This document shows, piece by piece, positions 1 to 10,540 of a stretch of DNA of 64,000 bases (positions are counted from its first letter, which is position 1; every line of letters begins with the position of its first letter). The notes beneath the pieces are model-generated. The model saw nothing but the letters and a program-made list of their open reading frames with translations, did not search any database and had not been told where the DNA came from. The translations under genes were made by a program, and so were the position numbers. Source of the stretch: Embiotoca jacksoni (lineage: Eukaryota; Chordata; Actinopteri; Embiotocidae); NCBI GenBank assembly GCA_022577435.1, contig JAKOON010000008.1, forward strand, positions 13,443,001 through 13,507,000, read 5' to 3'.

Positions 1-253
1 AGAAAGGCTTCTTTGCCAATGATAAACAAAGTTCAAGACCCTGTTCTGGTACATTCTTTCCAGGTTGTGAAATGTAAGGTGGAGCTTTGCTCTGGAGAGA
101 GATGTGTAAAGAGCATTATCTTCTTATTCATAAAGAGATCTTCTGTTTATTGTTGTTTTGCCATTGGATGCTGTGTTTCAGAGAAGGAGAGAAGCATGTG
201 ACATCCGACTTAACCAGGGTTACACTTTATAGAACTTTTAATGTTGTTTACTT

Positions 254-284
<31 letters not shown>

Positions 285-302
285 GTTAATAATAATAATA
301 AT
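1..302. other. Non-coding flank, nothing recognised
   Basis: AT-rich sequence with a poly-A tract at about 254-280 and a short (AAT)n run just after it. The small open frames here show no similarity I recognise and no codon structure. I see no gene. Confidence 0.5.
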
Positions 303-845
303 TGAGGTCACTAAAACACTTGAGTGTGTCACAGTGATGTTGATCTTTGACCATTAAAATCTAGTAATCTCATGTTTGCCTCTGGTTCAATGTTTGTGCC
401 AAATTTGAAAAATATTCCCTCAAAGCATTGCTGAGATAACACGCTCAAAAGAATGGGATGGATGGATGAGATGGAGGTGAGAACACAGTGACCTTGACCT
501 TTGACTAACGAAATATAATCAATAATTCATCCCTGAGTCCATGTGAATGTTTGTGCCAAATTCAAAGAGGTGTTTGTTTCATTCTTGCAAACTCAATATC
601 TCAGGAAACCTTTGTCGGAATTTCTTCAAATTTGGCACAAACATTCACTTGTACTCAAGAATAAAATGATACAAATTTGGTGGTCAAGGGTCACTGTCAC
701 CTCACATTTGTCCCATTTTTGCGAATTAGATGCCATAACTCAGTAATAAAAGTGTAGATTGTGACCACATTTCCCATTTGGTCAGACACTGAATTGATGA
801 TATTAATGTTGGGTGGCCATCTTCAAACTGTGGTGACTGAATAGA
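303..845. repeat. Dispersed fish repeat with internal inverted copies
   Basis: The block carries the phrase AATGTTTGTGCCAAATT in direct orientation near 390 and 545, and its reverse complement near 630-648. Phrases like TGACCTTTGACC flank these copies in both orientations. This phrase set (trailing into GATGGATGG-like runs) is familiar from widely dispersed non-coding repeats in fish genomes. No protein-coding frame is supported. Boundaries are approximate because no clear target-site duplication was found, and I cannot name the family with certainty. Confidence 0.6.
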
Positions 846-1474
846 TCTTCTATGCTTTCGGGTTTAACATTTGTGTGAAGCAGTCACGTTTTAGCTTGTA
901 GCTTCTATTCAAATATTCCCAGTTATATGGCAGGCTAGGTTTATTTATCGGAATTTTTGTAATCATTTTTAAAATACATTTTATTTGTGTCCATCCCTCA
1001 GGGTCAGCGCCTCTGTGTCTGGTCAAATGATAACTCTAAATTATTATCACTTGAGTGCGTTTGTTGTTTAGATGGCAGCTGTGGAGATTTTTCTTTGCTG
1101 TGAACAGAGATGTGTTGTGTGGCTAAATTAAGGAATAAGTCATAATCCTATCCCTAACTGTAAACATGCTGTTCCTTGCAAATCATACAGTCACACTTTT
1201 GTCCTCCTTTGGTATAATCAGAAATTATTTTAGTCTAGTGGCATGGCTATAGCATGGTCTATGTTTGCTTCATACTTCAGTGATGATGATTGACAGTCAA
1301 GTGTTTGTGAAGAATTTCACTATAACTGTAGTCAATCTAAAATAAACTGAGCATATTTTATCTCAAGCTTGTTTAGGACAGATGGCTGAATAAAAATCCT
1401 ATCCAGATAACAACAATGGTTTGTTTAATAATTCAACTTTCATTTATTATGACAGAGTCAAGTTTGAATTTGAT
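846..1474. other. Non-coding, nothing recognised
   Basis: Unique-looking AT-rich DNA without splice-bounded exons, long frames or recognisable repeats. It separates two repeat blocks. Confidence 0.45.
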
Positions 1475-2290
1475 GGTTACAACACATTTCAAAAAAGTTG
1501 GGACAGGATCAACAAGTCAACAAGACTGGAAAAGTTGTGTAACTCTAAAAGAAAAACCTGGTCGAAAATCCATCCATTATCTATACCCGCTTTATCCTGA
1601 ACCGGGTCATGGGGGGGGCTAGAGCCTATCCCAGCTCACTTTGGGCAAAGGTCTATCACAGGGCCAACACAGAGACAGACAGAAATAAAGACCATTCACA
1701 CTATTATTCCCACCTAAGGGCAATTTTTTTTTTTTTATAGAATTACAAATTAACCTCACATGCATGTCTTTGGATGGTGGAAGGAAGCCAGAATGCCCGG
1801 AGATAACCCCCAACGGCACAGGAAGAACATGCAAACTCCACACAGAAAGGCCCCTGGCCCAGAACCCTCTTCCTGTGAGGCGACAGTGCTAACCACTGCA
1901 CCACTGGACCGCCCCCTGGTTGAACATCTCACAAATAATTAGGTTCATTGGCAACAAATCAGTAACATCATTAGGTATTAAAAAAAAAGGGGGAGGGGGA
2001 TCACAGACACTGCGTCCTCTGGGAGAGGGACCACCCAGCTTGCTATCAGCGCACAGTTCAAAAGCCAGCACCTGTGTTCTGTATGAGGGTGCATTAGTGC
2101 ACATGGCATAGTTAAGTTTGCAAATCTCGGAAGGCTCCATTGATGCTGAACTATAGAGGGAAGGTTCTTTTTTTTTAATTAGGGAGGGCCTTGTTTTTTT
2201 CAGCAAGACAATTTCAAATCACATTCTGCACATATTATTTTCAGTTCAATGTGGATGTACAGGATTTGCAAATCATTTGGAACGTGCTCA
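1475..2290. mobile_element. Tc1/mariner-like element remnant, interrupted
   Basis: The left part (1475-1560) contains CAAAAAAGTTGGGACAGG, the terminal motif of the same dispersed family seen at 9340-10540 and 18600-18789. The right part (1921-2290) shares the internal phrases 'ggcaacaaatcagtaaca' and 'agccagcacc' with the 9.3-10.5 kb copy and ends in a fragment resembling the GATTTGCAAATCAT subterminal sequence. The two halves are separated by another repeat at 1561-1914. The transposase is too decayed to translate. This is a dead, nested copy. Confidence 0.65.
1557..1920 (-). repeat. Dispersed fish repeat inserted in the Tc1-like remnant
   Basis: Begins with CCATCCATTATCTATACCCG and continues through 'agagcctatcccagct', 'acatgcatgtctttgga', 'aacatgcaaactccacacag' and 'gcgacagtgctaaccactgc', in the order of a very abundant teleost interspersed repeat read on its reverse strand. 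Identical 6-base words CCTGGT lie at 1557-1562 and 1915-1920, consistent with a target-site duplication. It splits one Tc1-like remnant in two and is therefore the younger insertion. No coding capacity is evident. Confidence 0.7.
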
Positions 2291-3159
2291 AATCAGCATA
2301 ACAGCACAATGTGCTCATCACTAGAAATATCCCTCCGCCTTGTCAATGGGTATATATAATTGGAATTGAATTTCATATAATATGCAACATAATGTTGTTT
2401 TTACTTGTTACAGGCCTTATTTGTCTCTCCGAGCACCCGTAACCGTAACAGCACGGATAGTCGTGCACTTAACATCCCAGCGACGGCTAGCTTGACCGCT
2501 TGTGTTTTAACACCTGACACGGTGCTAAAATCTTGAAAATACATGACTCCATCGATATCTTTTTTTCAGCGGATATCTTACTTACAACAAGATTGAGCGA
2601 TATAATCAGTTTTGAATTTCTATGCGATGTAGTTATTCAGTTGTCGTCCAGTTGTTAATCATACCCCATGTATTGCCATGAAAACGGAGATCACACTAAC
2701 AAAAAGTTTTATATTTTGAGAGCAATTGCCCCACAATATGAACACATTTAGATTACATACTTTATTTAGATAGTAGCCTGTTTTATAATCGTATATATAT
2801 CGCTTACAGACCTCGGGCAACCACCTCAGTCCTGATCGCGTCACTGTCGTGCCAATAATCACGTTAAAGCACACCCTCAAGTGTAATATTGGTTAATTAA
2901 CTTTACAATAATATATTGTCATATATTGTACATTGATGCAAGTCAGATCATTAGTCCTCGTCAATGCACACCACCGAGGACGAAATCTGAATTACTTGGA
3001 AAAGTGAAAAAAAATATTCTTAAATTTTGAAATGAGATATAAATATATAGATATATTGCTATAACCTATAATAATGTGGTATTGTGCAATGCTGTGCACC
3101 AATAAGAGAGTCCATCAACGCAACACATAACTTTGTAATTTCTTAGTCCAAATTAATAG
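2291..3159. other. Non-coding, nothing recognised
   Basis: AT-rich sequence with no exon-like frame and no repeat family that I can name. Confidence 0.45.
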
Positions 3160-3399
3160 GTCAATTGGTGTAATTGCTTGAACTCAAATTAAAATGGGCC
3201 ATTTTCTTTGATCAGAATTGAAATGCCAGAGTCTGGGATGGGGACAGAACACAAAAACAGTTCAACAAACATTTCAACACCATGGGGCAACTTCACTGCA
3301 GCAACTACCATTTTGAAATTATTTCATCAGGGTGATGTGGCACTATTCATATTCATTTCATTTCATTTCATTGCACTGGTCACTTTTTCCATTCATCCC

Positions 3400-3585
3400 A
3401 AACTGTATTTATTTATTTTTATTTATTTTATTTTATTTGTGTACATAGTCTGTGTGTGTGTGTATTTATTCATTGCTCTTTTCATATTGTGTGCACCATT
3501 TTGTTCTTTCTATGCTGCTGTGGCGACCAAATTTCCCCACTGAGGGATCAGTAAAGTCAAAAATCTAAATCTAAATCAATTAATT
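3400..3585 (+). mobile_element. 3' tail of a LINE (L2/Rex1-like)
   Basis: T-rich sequence leads into 'tatgctgctgtggcgacc', 'aaatttccccactgaggg' and 'atcagtaaagtc', followed by an (ATCTAA)n-like short tail. The same layout (CTGCTGT, then TTTCCCC, then GGGATNAATAAAGT) closes the longer LINE copy at 36045-36732. Only the 3' end is present; the reverse transcriptase portion is absent, as expected from 5' truncation during retrotransposition. Confidence 0.55.
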
Positions 3586-6539
3586 TGAGACAAAGATCAA
3601 AGTGTCACATTATTCTTCATTTGTTATGGTGTCATTCTTCATGCCGGTCATATAATCCTCTGAAACAACAAAATCTATGGCAAAAGTTTCAAATAGGCTA
3701 CAAGTAATAAAATCATGATAATAAAATAAATGTACCATTACAATCAAAAGTAATTATATCAAAAGAAACAAGCAAAAAAAACAACAACAGTTCTTTCTTA
3801 AAATGCTAAAACTATAAGACGACCCCCCCCCCCCCCCCCAGCCCTCCTCTTTTTAGATTTATAATTTCTGCCCTATTTTTTCCGACTGGAAACCCCCTTT
3901 GCTTCAATGCTGTTATTTACAGCACAGTATCTGAACTTGATCATGAGTTTAGAAATGGAGCATTAAAAATCCCCGCCTGTGTTGTATTGTATTATCAATG
4001 GTCCTACTGTCTGCTGAGAGCAAATGTTGCCTTCAAGAATTTTGAAATGTGAAACCCTAAAACAATATTCACTTTGCAAAGCCATCTCCTAGAAAAATTT
4101 CACATATTAGTGTACACATGAATGAACACTTATTAACTATAACACCATGCAAACTAAAATGTGAAACTATAAATATGCCATTGGCTAATAAGTGGAAAAA
4201 ACATGGAAAATATATTGTGCCACTGCCATTCATTTCCGATAAACATTTGTTTTGGCCCCTTTATTTGGGACATACAGATTACACGTAAACAATTTCAATA
4301 ATTACATGAAACACACATTCAATATATAGTTTTACAGACTTTCAAGTTGACATGGATACATGCAGCAGTTTATTTAGTTATACCCACAGCAGTAACAATA
4401 TGCATTCATTCAAGCTTATTGTAGGCCATATATCTATGCGGCACGTCTCCTTACCTTTTATAGAGGTTATTTTTTAAGATGTATATAACATATACCAGTT
4501 AACCACTGTACATTCACACTTCTTTGTAACAAACCCCACGCCATGATGAAAAAAATATAGACAACGAATTATGACACTATAATAAATATATGCCTACCAT
4601 ACTACAAAAAAGGAAAGAATAATGTTGGTTGTAATTCAAAATCAATAGAAAAAGTACACTGAAAAATATCAAAGATGAACTTCATTGATAACAGTGGGGA
4701 TTTATAGCTTATACTCATGCAGCAAATACTCTGGGAAAACATGATTCAAGTACTACAGTGCACGAAGTCTACATTATTTACAGGTTTTAGTGTACACATT
4801 TCAGGCTGCATCTAAACAGTAAAATCAGTATTATTTTTCTCTTGACAGACAGCTTGATCATGGGACCTGTGACTCTTTTTCCTTTCATTTGGAAAGAAAG
4901 TCTGTGAAAGAAACCCAAAGTTCTTATTTCCCAGCACTGAGTGTGGAAATTAGAAAATGTAATGGCCTAAAATACAGTTATGTGACTGCATTTAATTTTT
5001 TTTAAAGGATAACGAAGAGTCTAAAATGTACGCCCCACTTATAGCAAATCCTTGTGATCAGGAAAAGGATATGCTATCAAAGGGTACAAGCAAGATAAAA
5101 TGATTGAAAAATAAATGATTAAGTAGAAAGCTTAATTTGCATATAGCCAAAGGTTGTCTCTTGAGGATAACTCAAGGCTGTCTTTACAAGGTTCCTTGCA
5201 TTTCCTGAACTTTTGCATCTCTACGCCAGACATTAACAAAAAAATTGTTTGATGGAAAAGTTTTTTTTTAATTTTTTTTATCTGTTTTAGCAAAACACTA
5301 AAACACAGGCCGTCTGACCCAATGTCACACTTGTTTTGTATGTATCACTAAAACCAGTGTCCAAATCGTTTCGAAACCGGCCCTGTTTTGCACATTAAAA
5401 AAAAAAAAAAACCACACAAACTTCCACAAAAATAACTTTAATATGACTTCTTTCATAAACGCTCTTCTGCCATGAGCCTCGGGCCCCCTACCAAGCAAGG
5501 ACGTTCATGTGACTTTTCCCCCCCCCATCATTTTGTTCTTCTTCAGTCTGTCGTACATGTATTTTTGTAGGAGTGATAGACACGCAACCTCACCACGCAG
5601 ACTGCACGCACTTTTCTAAAAGTTGCCTCATATTTTGTGGGATAGCCTAAGGGAGCTCTCCTCTTCATCTATTGCTCCCTGCAGATTGAACAAATTTGCA
5701 TTCGCAACCATCTAAATTAAATAAATTGTGTTTTAGCCCCAGTAATTTCAGTATAGGCCTATTTTTCATTGCACTTAATGCTTGTCTTTTTCAGATGATG
5801 CGACGCGTCATTATCACTCATTCTTTAAAAAAAAAAAAAAAAAAAAAAATCTTAAAACATGAAGGGCGTTAAAATAACGCTAGGAAAGGTAAAAAGTCTC
5901 AGGGCACAGGCGGGAAAATCACGGCAATGGGCCTACTTTTAACGCACCACATTACTCAACGCTTGGCAAACAAGCTCTGACGTTCAAGTTGGTAGAGTTT
6001 ACTTTAATTAATTCTGACATAGCGTAGATTTTTGTTTAGGGTTTTTCTTCTTCTTTTTTTTCTTTTTTTTCATATCTCAAAAAAATTCAGTAGCTTTCCA
6101 AAGGTGAGTTAAGACATGTCACATATTCCGACCACTGAAAGAGGCGCTTTATATACAGAAAATCCAACATGATTTACAGACAAATTCTTGTCAGAGAAAA
6201 TAATTTTGTCCAGTGTCTTTGTGATTCTTTTAACAATAAAGGTCTTAAATCTACGGTACGGATCCCTCTTATTAAAATAATTATTTACCGGATTAAATGT
6301 CCATATGTTGCAGAGTTCAGTACAAAGTGTGGCGTAACGCAACAATAAATAATCCCACGAACAATACTAAGGCCAATGTACAAAAATCTTCTTGGGATGG
6401 ACAGTCTTAAACTGCTTTGTGCACCGGCATCATCAGCAGTTCAAATAGTCCCGGCTTTCTACAGCTTCTGACATAATGTACATTGAGGGAAAAAACCTAG
6501 TTAATTGTTGATAACCTGGATTTTCTTCCTGAATATATG
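3586..6539. other. mc1r 3' flank, no gene recognised
   Basis: About 3 kb of AT-rich DNA downstream of mc1r. It contains a pure poly-C run at about 3823-3839 and poly-A or poly-T stretches near 5399, 5826-5849 and 6055-6070. Part of it is probably the mc1r 3' untranslated region, but no convincing AATAAA signal close to the stop could be assigned on the minus strand. The small frames lack similarity. Confidence 0.45.
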
Positions 6540-7517
6540 TCACACGCTGAAGCACCAGGAACACAGGACCAGCTCCTGCAGGGTTTTACGCAGCTCCTGG
6601 CTCCGGTAGGCATAGATGAGTGGATCGATAAGCGAGTTACAGATAATGAGGATGAGGAAAAGGTTAAAGTTTCGGAAGAAGCAGTTGCAGAAAGGGCTGG
6701 TGGGGCAGGCGAGGATGAGGATGAGGTGGAGGAAGAAAGGCCCCCAACATACAATGAAGACGCCGAGCAAGATAGTGAGGGTAATTGCTCCCTTCATACT
6801 CGTGGATTGGCGCCTGCTTTTGTGGAAAGCCACGATGCGCCGGGAATGCAAGTGTGCCAGGACAAACATGTGCAGATACAGCACGGCGTTAAACACAAGA
6901 GTGGTGCAAAAGAAGGTAACGAGGCACACGATGACAGCGTTGTCGGTGTGATACACGATGAAGAGGATGCTGGAAGTGATGCTGGCCAGCCACACCACCA
7001 CGATGATGGTGACGGCGCGCTGCGTGGTCATGATGCTGTGATAACGCAGCGCGTAAAAGATGGTTATGTAGCGATCTGCGGCGATGGTGCACAGAAAGGA
7101 GAGCGAGGACACCACGGAGCTGCAGATCATCACGTCGATAACGTTGTCCAGGTGGCGCAGCATGCCAGGGTGCACGTCCAGGAGGCCGTGGTCATTGAAG
7201 AGCATGAACATGGTCTCCACCACATTGCTGACACTGACGAGCATGTCAGACACGGCCAGGCAGCAGATGAAGTAGTACATGGGCGAGTGCAGGTTGCGGT
7301 TCTTGATGATGGCCAGAATCACCAGGATGTTTTCGACTAGGCTGATGAGCCCCAGCGCCAAGAAGAGCTCCTGAGGGATGCGGATCTGAACGCAGCCCAC
7401 TAAGTTGCGCTCTCCGACGGTGGAGTTCGTTTCGTTTTCGTCCATAAAGTCATTAAGTGGGCCGAGCTCCCCATGGAGAATGGAGGGGTAATGCATGGAC
7501 CTGTTGGTCATTTCCAT
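6540..7517 (-). CDS. mc1r: Melanocortin 1 receptor
   Basis: A single-exon class A GPCR of 325 aa. In the family it binds alpha-MSH and is antagonised by agouti, signals through Gs and cAMP in pigment cells, and controls melanin dispersion and synthesis. Visible features are N-glycosylation sites near residues 5, 28 and 31, seven hydrophobic segments, NRNLHSPMYYF after TM1, the SDMLVSVSN stretch of TM2 with Glu101, Asp124 and Asp128 in TM3, DRY at 148-150, the DPLIYAYRSQELRKTL motif of TM7/helix 8, and a Cys-containing tail ending CSWCFSV. Wording is closest to percomorph fish MC1R. The ATG at 7515-7517 (A at -3, G at +4) gives the usual fish length. An in-frame extension to 7580 lacks an ATG and was not used. 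Residues 103-121 (including NDHGLLDVHPGMLRH) and 'FFCTTLVFNAV' differ from what I recall of most fish MC1R. It lies downstream of tcf25 on the same strand, as in human. Confidence 0.96.
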   Translation of the reverse strand: MEMTNRSMHYPSILHGELGPLNDFMDENETNSTVGERNLVGCVQIRIPQELFLALGLISLVENILVILAIIKNRNLHSPMYYFICCLAVSDMLVSVSNVVETMFMLFNDHGLLDVHPGMLRHLDNVIDVMICSSVVSSLSFLCTIAADRYITIFYALRYHSIMTTQRAVTIIVVVWLASITSSILFIVYHTDNAVIVCLVTFFCTTLVFNAVLYLHMFVLAHLHSRRIVAFHKSRRQSTSMKGAITLTILLGVFIVCWGPFFLHLILILACPTSPFCNCFFRNFNLFLILIICNSLIDPLIYAYRSQELRKTLQELVLCSWCFSV

Positions 7518-9339
7518 ACTTGACTTCTGTGGGATAACTGATAGGTTTGCAGGTAGAACTTTACTGCAGCACGGTGTCAAACTCGCTCAGGGAAATTTCA
7601 TCCGTTACCTCGGTGCTTTGGAGGATGCCTCGGCATCAGCTGTTGCAGTTACACTCTACCTCCCGGACAGCTGGCAAAAGCAAGCGACTCATCCATCCAG
7701 CTGTTTGTTAAACCCATTAACGCGTTGACTGTTCAATGGCCACAGTGTCCCTAACAGTTTAATGAACTATTGTTAACCTGCTATTTCCGCCATTAGCTAA
7801 ATGAATCTCGGTTTTTGAGGGTGAAGTCAAATTAACGAACCGCAGCAGTCCGAAGAGCTCGTGCTGTTGTCCGTCAGTAAAGTGCGACTCCTCACCTAAG
7901 TCTTCTTCTTTCTTCTTGATTGATGAAGCTGGACGGAGATCCATAGAAAATTAATTCTCCATCAGAACATTGTGCTTGCTGTTTATGATTGTTATTGGGC
8001 ACCCGGTCCACCCTTCCGCCAAACTCATTCCATCAGTTCAGAATGTCCTGACAGACGCAGTGCTGGTGCAGAAAGTGGTTCTGGTGACCCATTAGAGAGT
8101 GAGCTTCTTGACAAATTCTCAAAGTGATGCTGCATCTGAAAGAGTTTTGGCGACTCCTCCTCTCACACAAACACCAGCTGCGCAGCGGTCCTGTCTCAGC
8201 CTGTGGCGCGCATGGCAAGAAGCAGAGGAAACTTAAGGGCGGGGATGGTGTGATTTTCATTTTTCACTTTTTTTTGACAAGTTTGTTCTAATAACTAATA
8301 CCGTTTCATGGTGATAATAATGTAAAAAATAATAAAGGCAATGATATATTCTTCCTCTCAAAGACCATTTACTCGCAAAGCGAAACAGTTAGCCCACCTC
8401 TGCTTATCTGACGCATTGTAAGAGTTGTTCATGCTCTCCTGTTGCTCTCCCTTTTAATCCAAACTATAAAGCATTCCCTAAAAAAAAGTTGGGTTCACAT
8501 TTTTCAAGTGAAAAACATGTCCAAATGAGCATTGAACATGTTAGTGGTTGTTAAGTAACTGTTAAAAGATCCTTTCCGAAATGAATTTTAATGTAAGTGA
8601 AGTGGGACCAAATCAACAGTTTGGTGACAAACGTCAATCTTAGTGATCTTAGAGCAGAACTCCTGTTAACTGGGTTAAACTGTATCAAAGTTGCAGCTGT
8701 TGACACTTTAGTCTCTAGATCACACTCAAAAGAATGTCACTTATGATTTGTTATAAACTTGGGTTTGTGACTTGGACAAAAGAACAAAGCTGAACAAAGC
8801 ATGACAGTCACACATGAAGCTTTCAGTAACTTGTGACACATGCAGTGTCATCGATTTGCAGCCCGGAAAAAATAATATGTGGAATGACCCATTGGCCTGT
8901 TTTCCTATAAAAAAAACAAACAAAAAAAACCACTACATTTTTTGTTTGGAGTGGATTAAAGAGCAGACTTGTTTGCATTTTTTTTTTTCATCAGTGTATA
9001 ACCATAGTCACACTGATATTTGAGTCGCCTATATGGTGTCAAAAGACATCCCCAAACAGTTGGCTCTATAGTCTGCAGACATCACATGAGCAGCCCATTA
9101 AGTGATTGGAAAACGTATTTAGATAACTTGCATTGTTTTAACACCATTTGGGTGCTACCTGTCACACGATGAAATGCAGTCACTTTACCGCCTTTAAATT
9201 AATGCTTATATGTAAACTTGACCACATTTAGCACCGTTTCACCAAACAGCTAGAAAGTGAAATTCATTGCTTGATGGGATGTATTGTTTAGGTTTGATGC
9301 TAAGACTGTATGGCGCACTTTGACTGACAAGTTAATTGA
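7518..9339. other. mc1r upstream region
   Basis: This stretch should contain the mc1r 5' untranslated region and promoter. I see no second exon with a coding frame. Short open frames (for example 7759-7944 and 8033-8260, minus strand) show no recognisable domain. An AT-rich, low-complexity tract follows from about 8250. Confidence 0.4.
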
Positions 9340-10540
9340 TGTAAATAAAAACAATGTGATGATTTGCAAATCATTTAAACCCATACCGAGTTGAAAATAG
9401 ATCTAAGGCAACATATCAATTCTGAAACTGAGAATATTTATTGTTCTATGACAGGTATTTGGGCATTTTGAATTTGATGGCATCAACCTATTTAAAAAAA
9501 AAAAAAAAGTTGGGACAGGGTCAACAAAAGACTGCAAAAGTTGCATAATGCAGAAAAAAAAAAGAAAATGGTGAAACATCTCAAATAATTAGGTTAATTG
9601 GCAACAGGTCAGTAACATGATTGGGTATAAAAAGAGCATTTCAGAGTATACCACTGTCAGAGAATCTGGAGAAATCTGCCATTTAAAACAGACCTAATTC
9701 TGCAGTGGAAGTCACTGCATGGGCTCAGGAACACTTTTGAAAGCCATTGTCTGTGAACACAGTTTATCCCGGCATCATGCAAAAAAGAAACCATGTATAA
9801 ACATGATTCAGAAGTGCTGCTGCCTTCTCTGGACCCGAGCTCATTTAAGATGGACTGAAGCAAAGTGGAAAACTGCCTTATTTTGTGATGAATTGATATT
9901 TAAAATTATTTCGGACATCAAGAATCCAATCAGCTTGTTATCATCACACAATTCAAAAGCCAGCATCCATGATGGTACAGGGATGCATTAGTGAACATAG
10001 CATGGGTAGCTTGAACATCGAGGAAGCCACCATTAATGCTGAATGATGTATACAAGTTTCAGAGAAACACACGCTGCCATCCAGACATCTTTTTCAGGGA
10101 CGACCCTGCTTATTTGGAGCAAGACAATGCCAAACTGTATTTTGTACATTTTACAACAGCATGGCTCTCTAGTAGAAGAGTGCAGGTAATAAACTGGTCT
10201 GCTTACAGTCCAGACCTGTCACCCATTGAAAACACCAGCGCATCATAAAATAAAAAAGATTGCAAAGTAGACCATGAACAGTTGAGCAGTGAAAATCTTA
10301 CATCAGGCAAAGGGACAACATTTCACTTTCAGAACTCCAGTAACTGGTCTCCTCGGTTCCCAAATGTTTACAGTGTTGTTAAAAGAAGAGGTAATGCAAC
10401 GCAGTGGTAAACATGCCTCTTTCCCAACTCCTTAGAAATGTATTGCTGGTATCAAAATAAGCATATATTTGCAAAAAAAAAAATTGATTTGCAAATCATC
10501 ACATTCTGTTTTTTACACAGCGTCCCAACTTTTTTGGTAA
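9340..10540 (+). mobile_element. Decayed Tc1/mariner-like transposon
   Basis: The right end is GATTTGCAAATCAT, then ACACAGCGTCCCAACTTTTTTGG. The left end starts within the matching inverted repeat (ATAAAAACAATGTGATGATT, then GCAAATCAT), so the outer left repeat is missing. Between them are disconnected transposase pieces: WTEAKWKTALFCDE near 9850, EQDNAK near 10120, and WSAYSPDLSPIEN near 10195-10230, which is the final catalytic-Glu motif of the Tc1 DDE domain. Frameshifts and stops break the reading frame throughout, so it is not autonomous. The same family gave the fragments at 1475-2290 and 18600-18789. Confidence 0.8.

Noticed and set aside
6537..7340. 267-codon open frame on the plus strand antisense to mc1r
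   Set aside because: It overlaps mc1r in a codon-constrained region. The translation is a compositionally odd His/Asp/Glu-rich product with no family resemblance, typical of an antisense shadow of a GPCR.
7518..7580. N-terminal extension of mc1r by 21 codons
   Set aside because: The extended frame begins with TTG, not ATG; the ATG at 7515-7517 gives the usual 325 aa and has a good initiation context.
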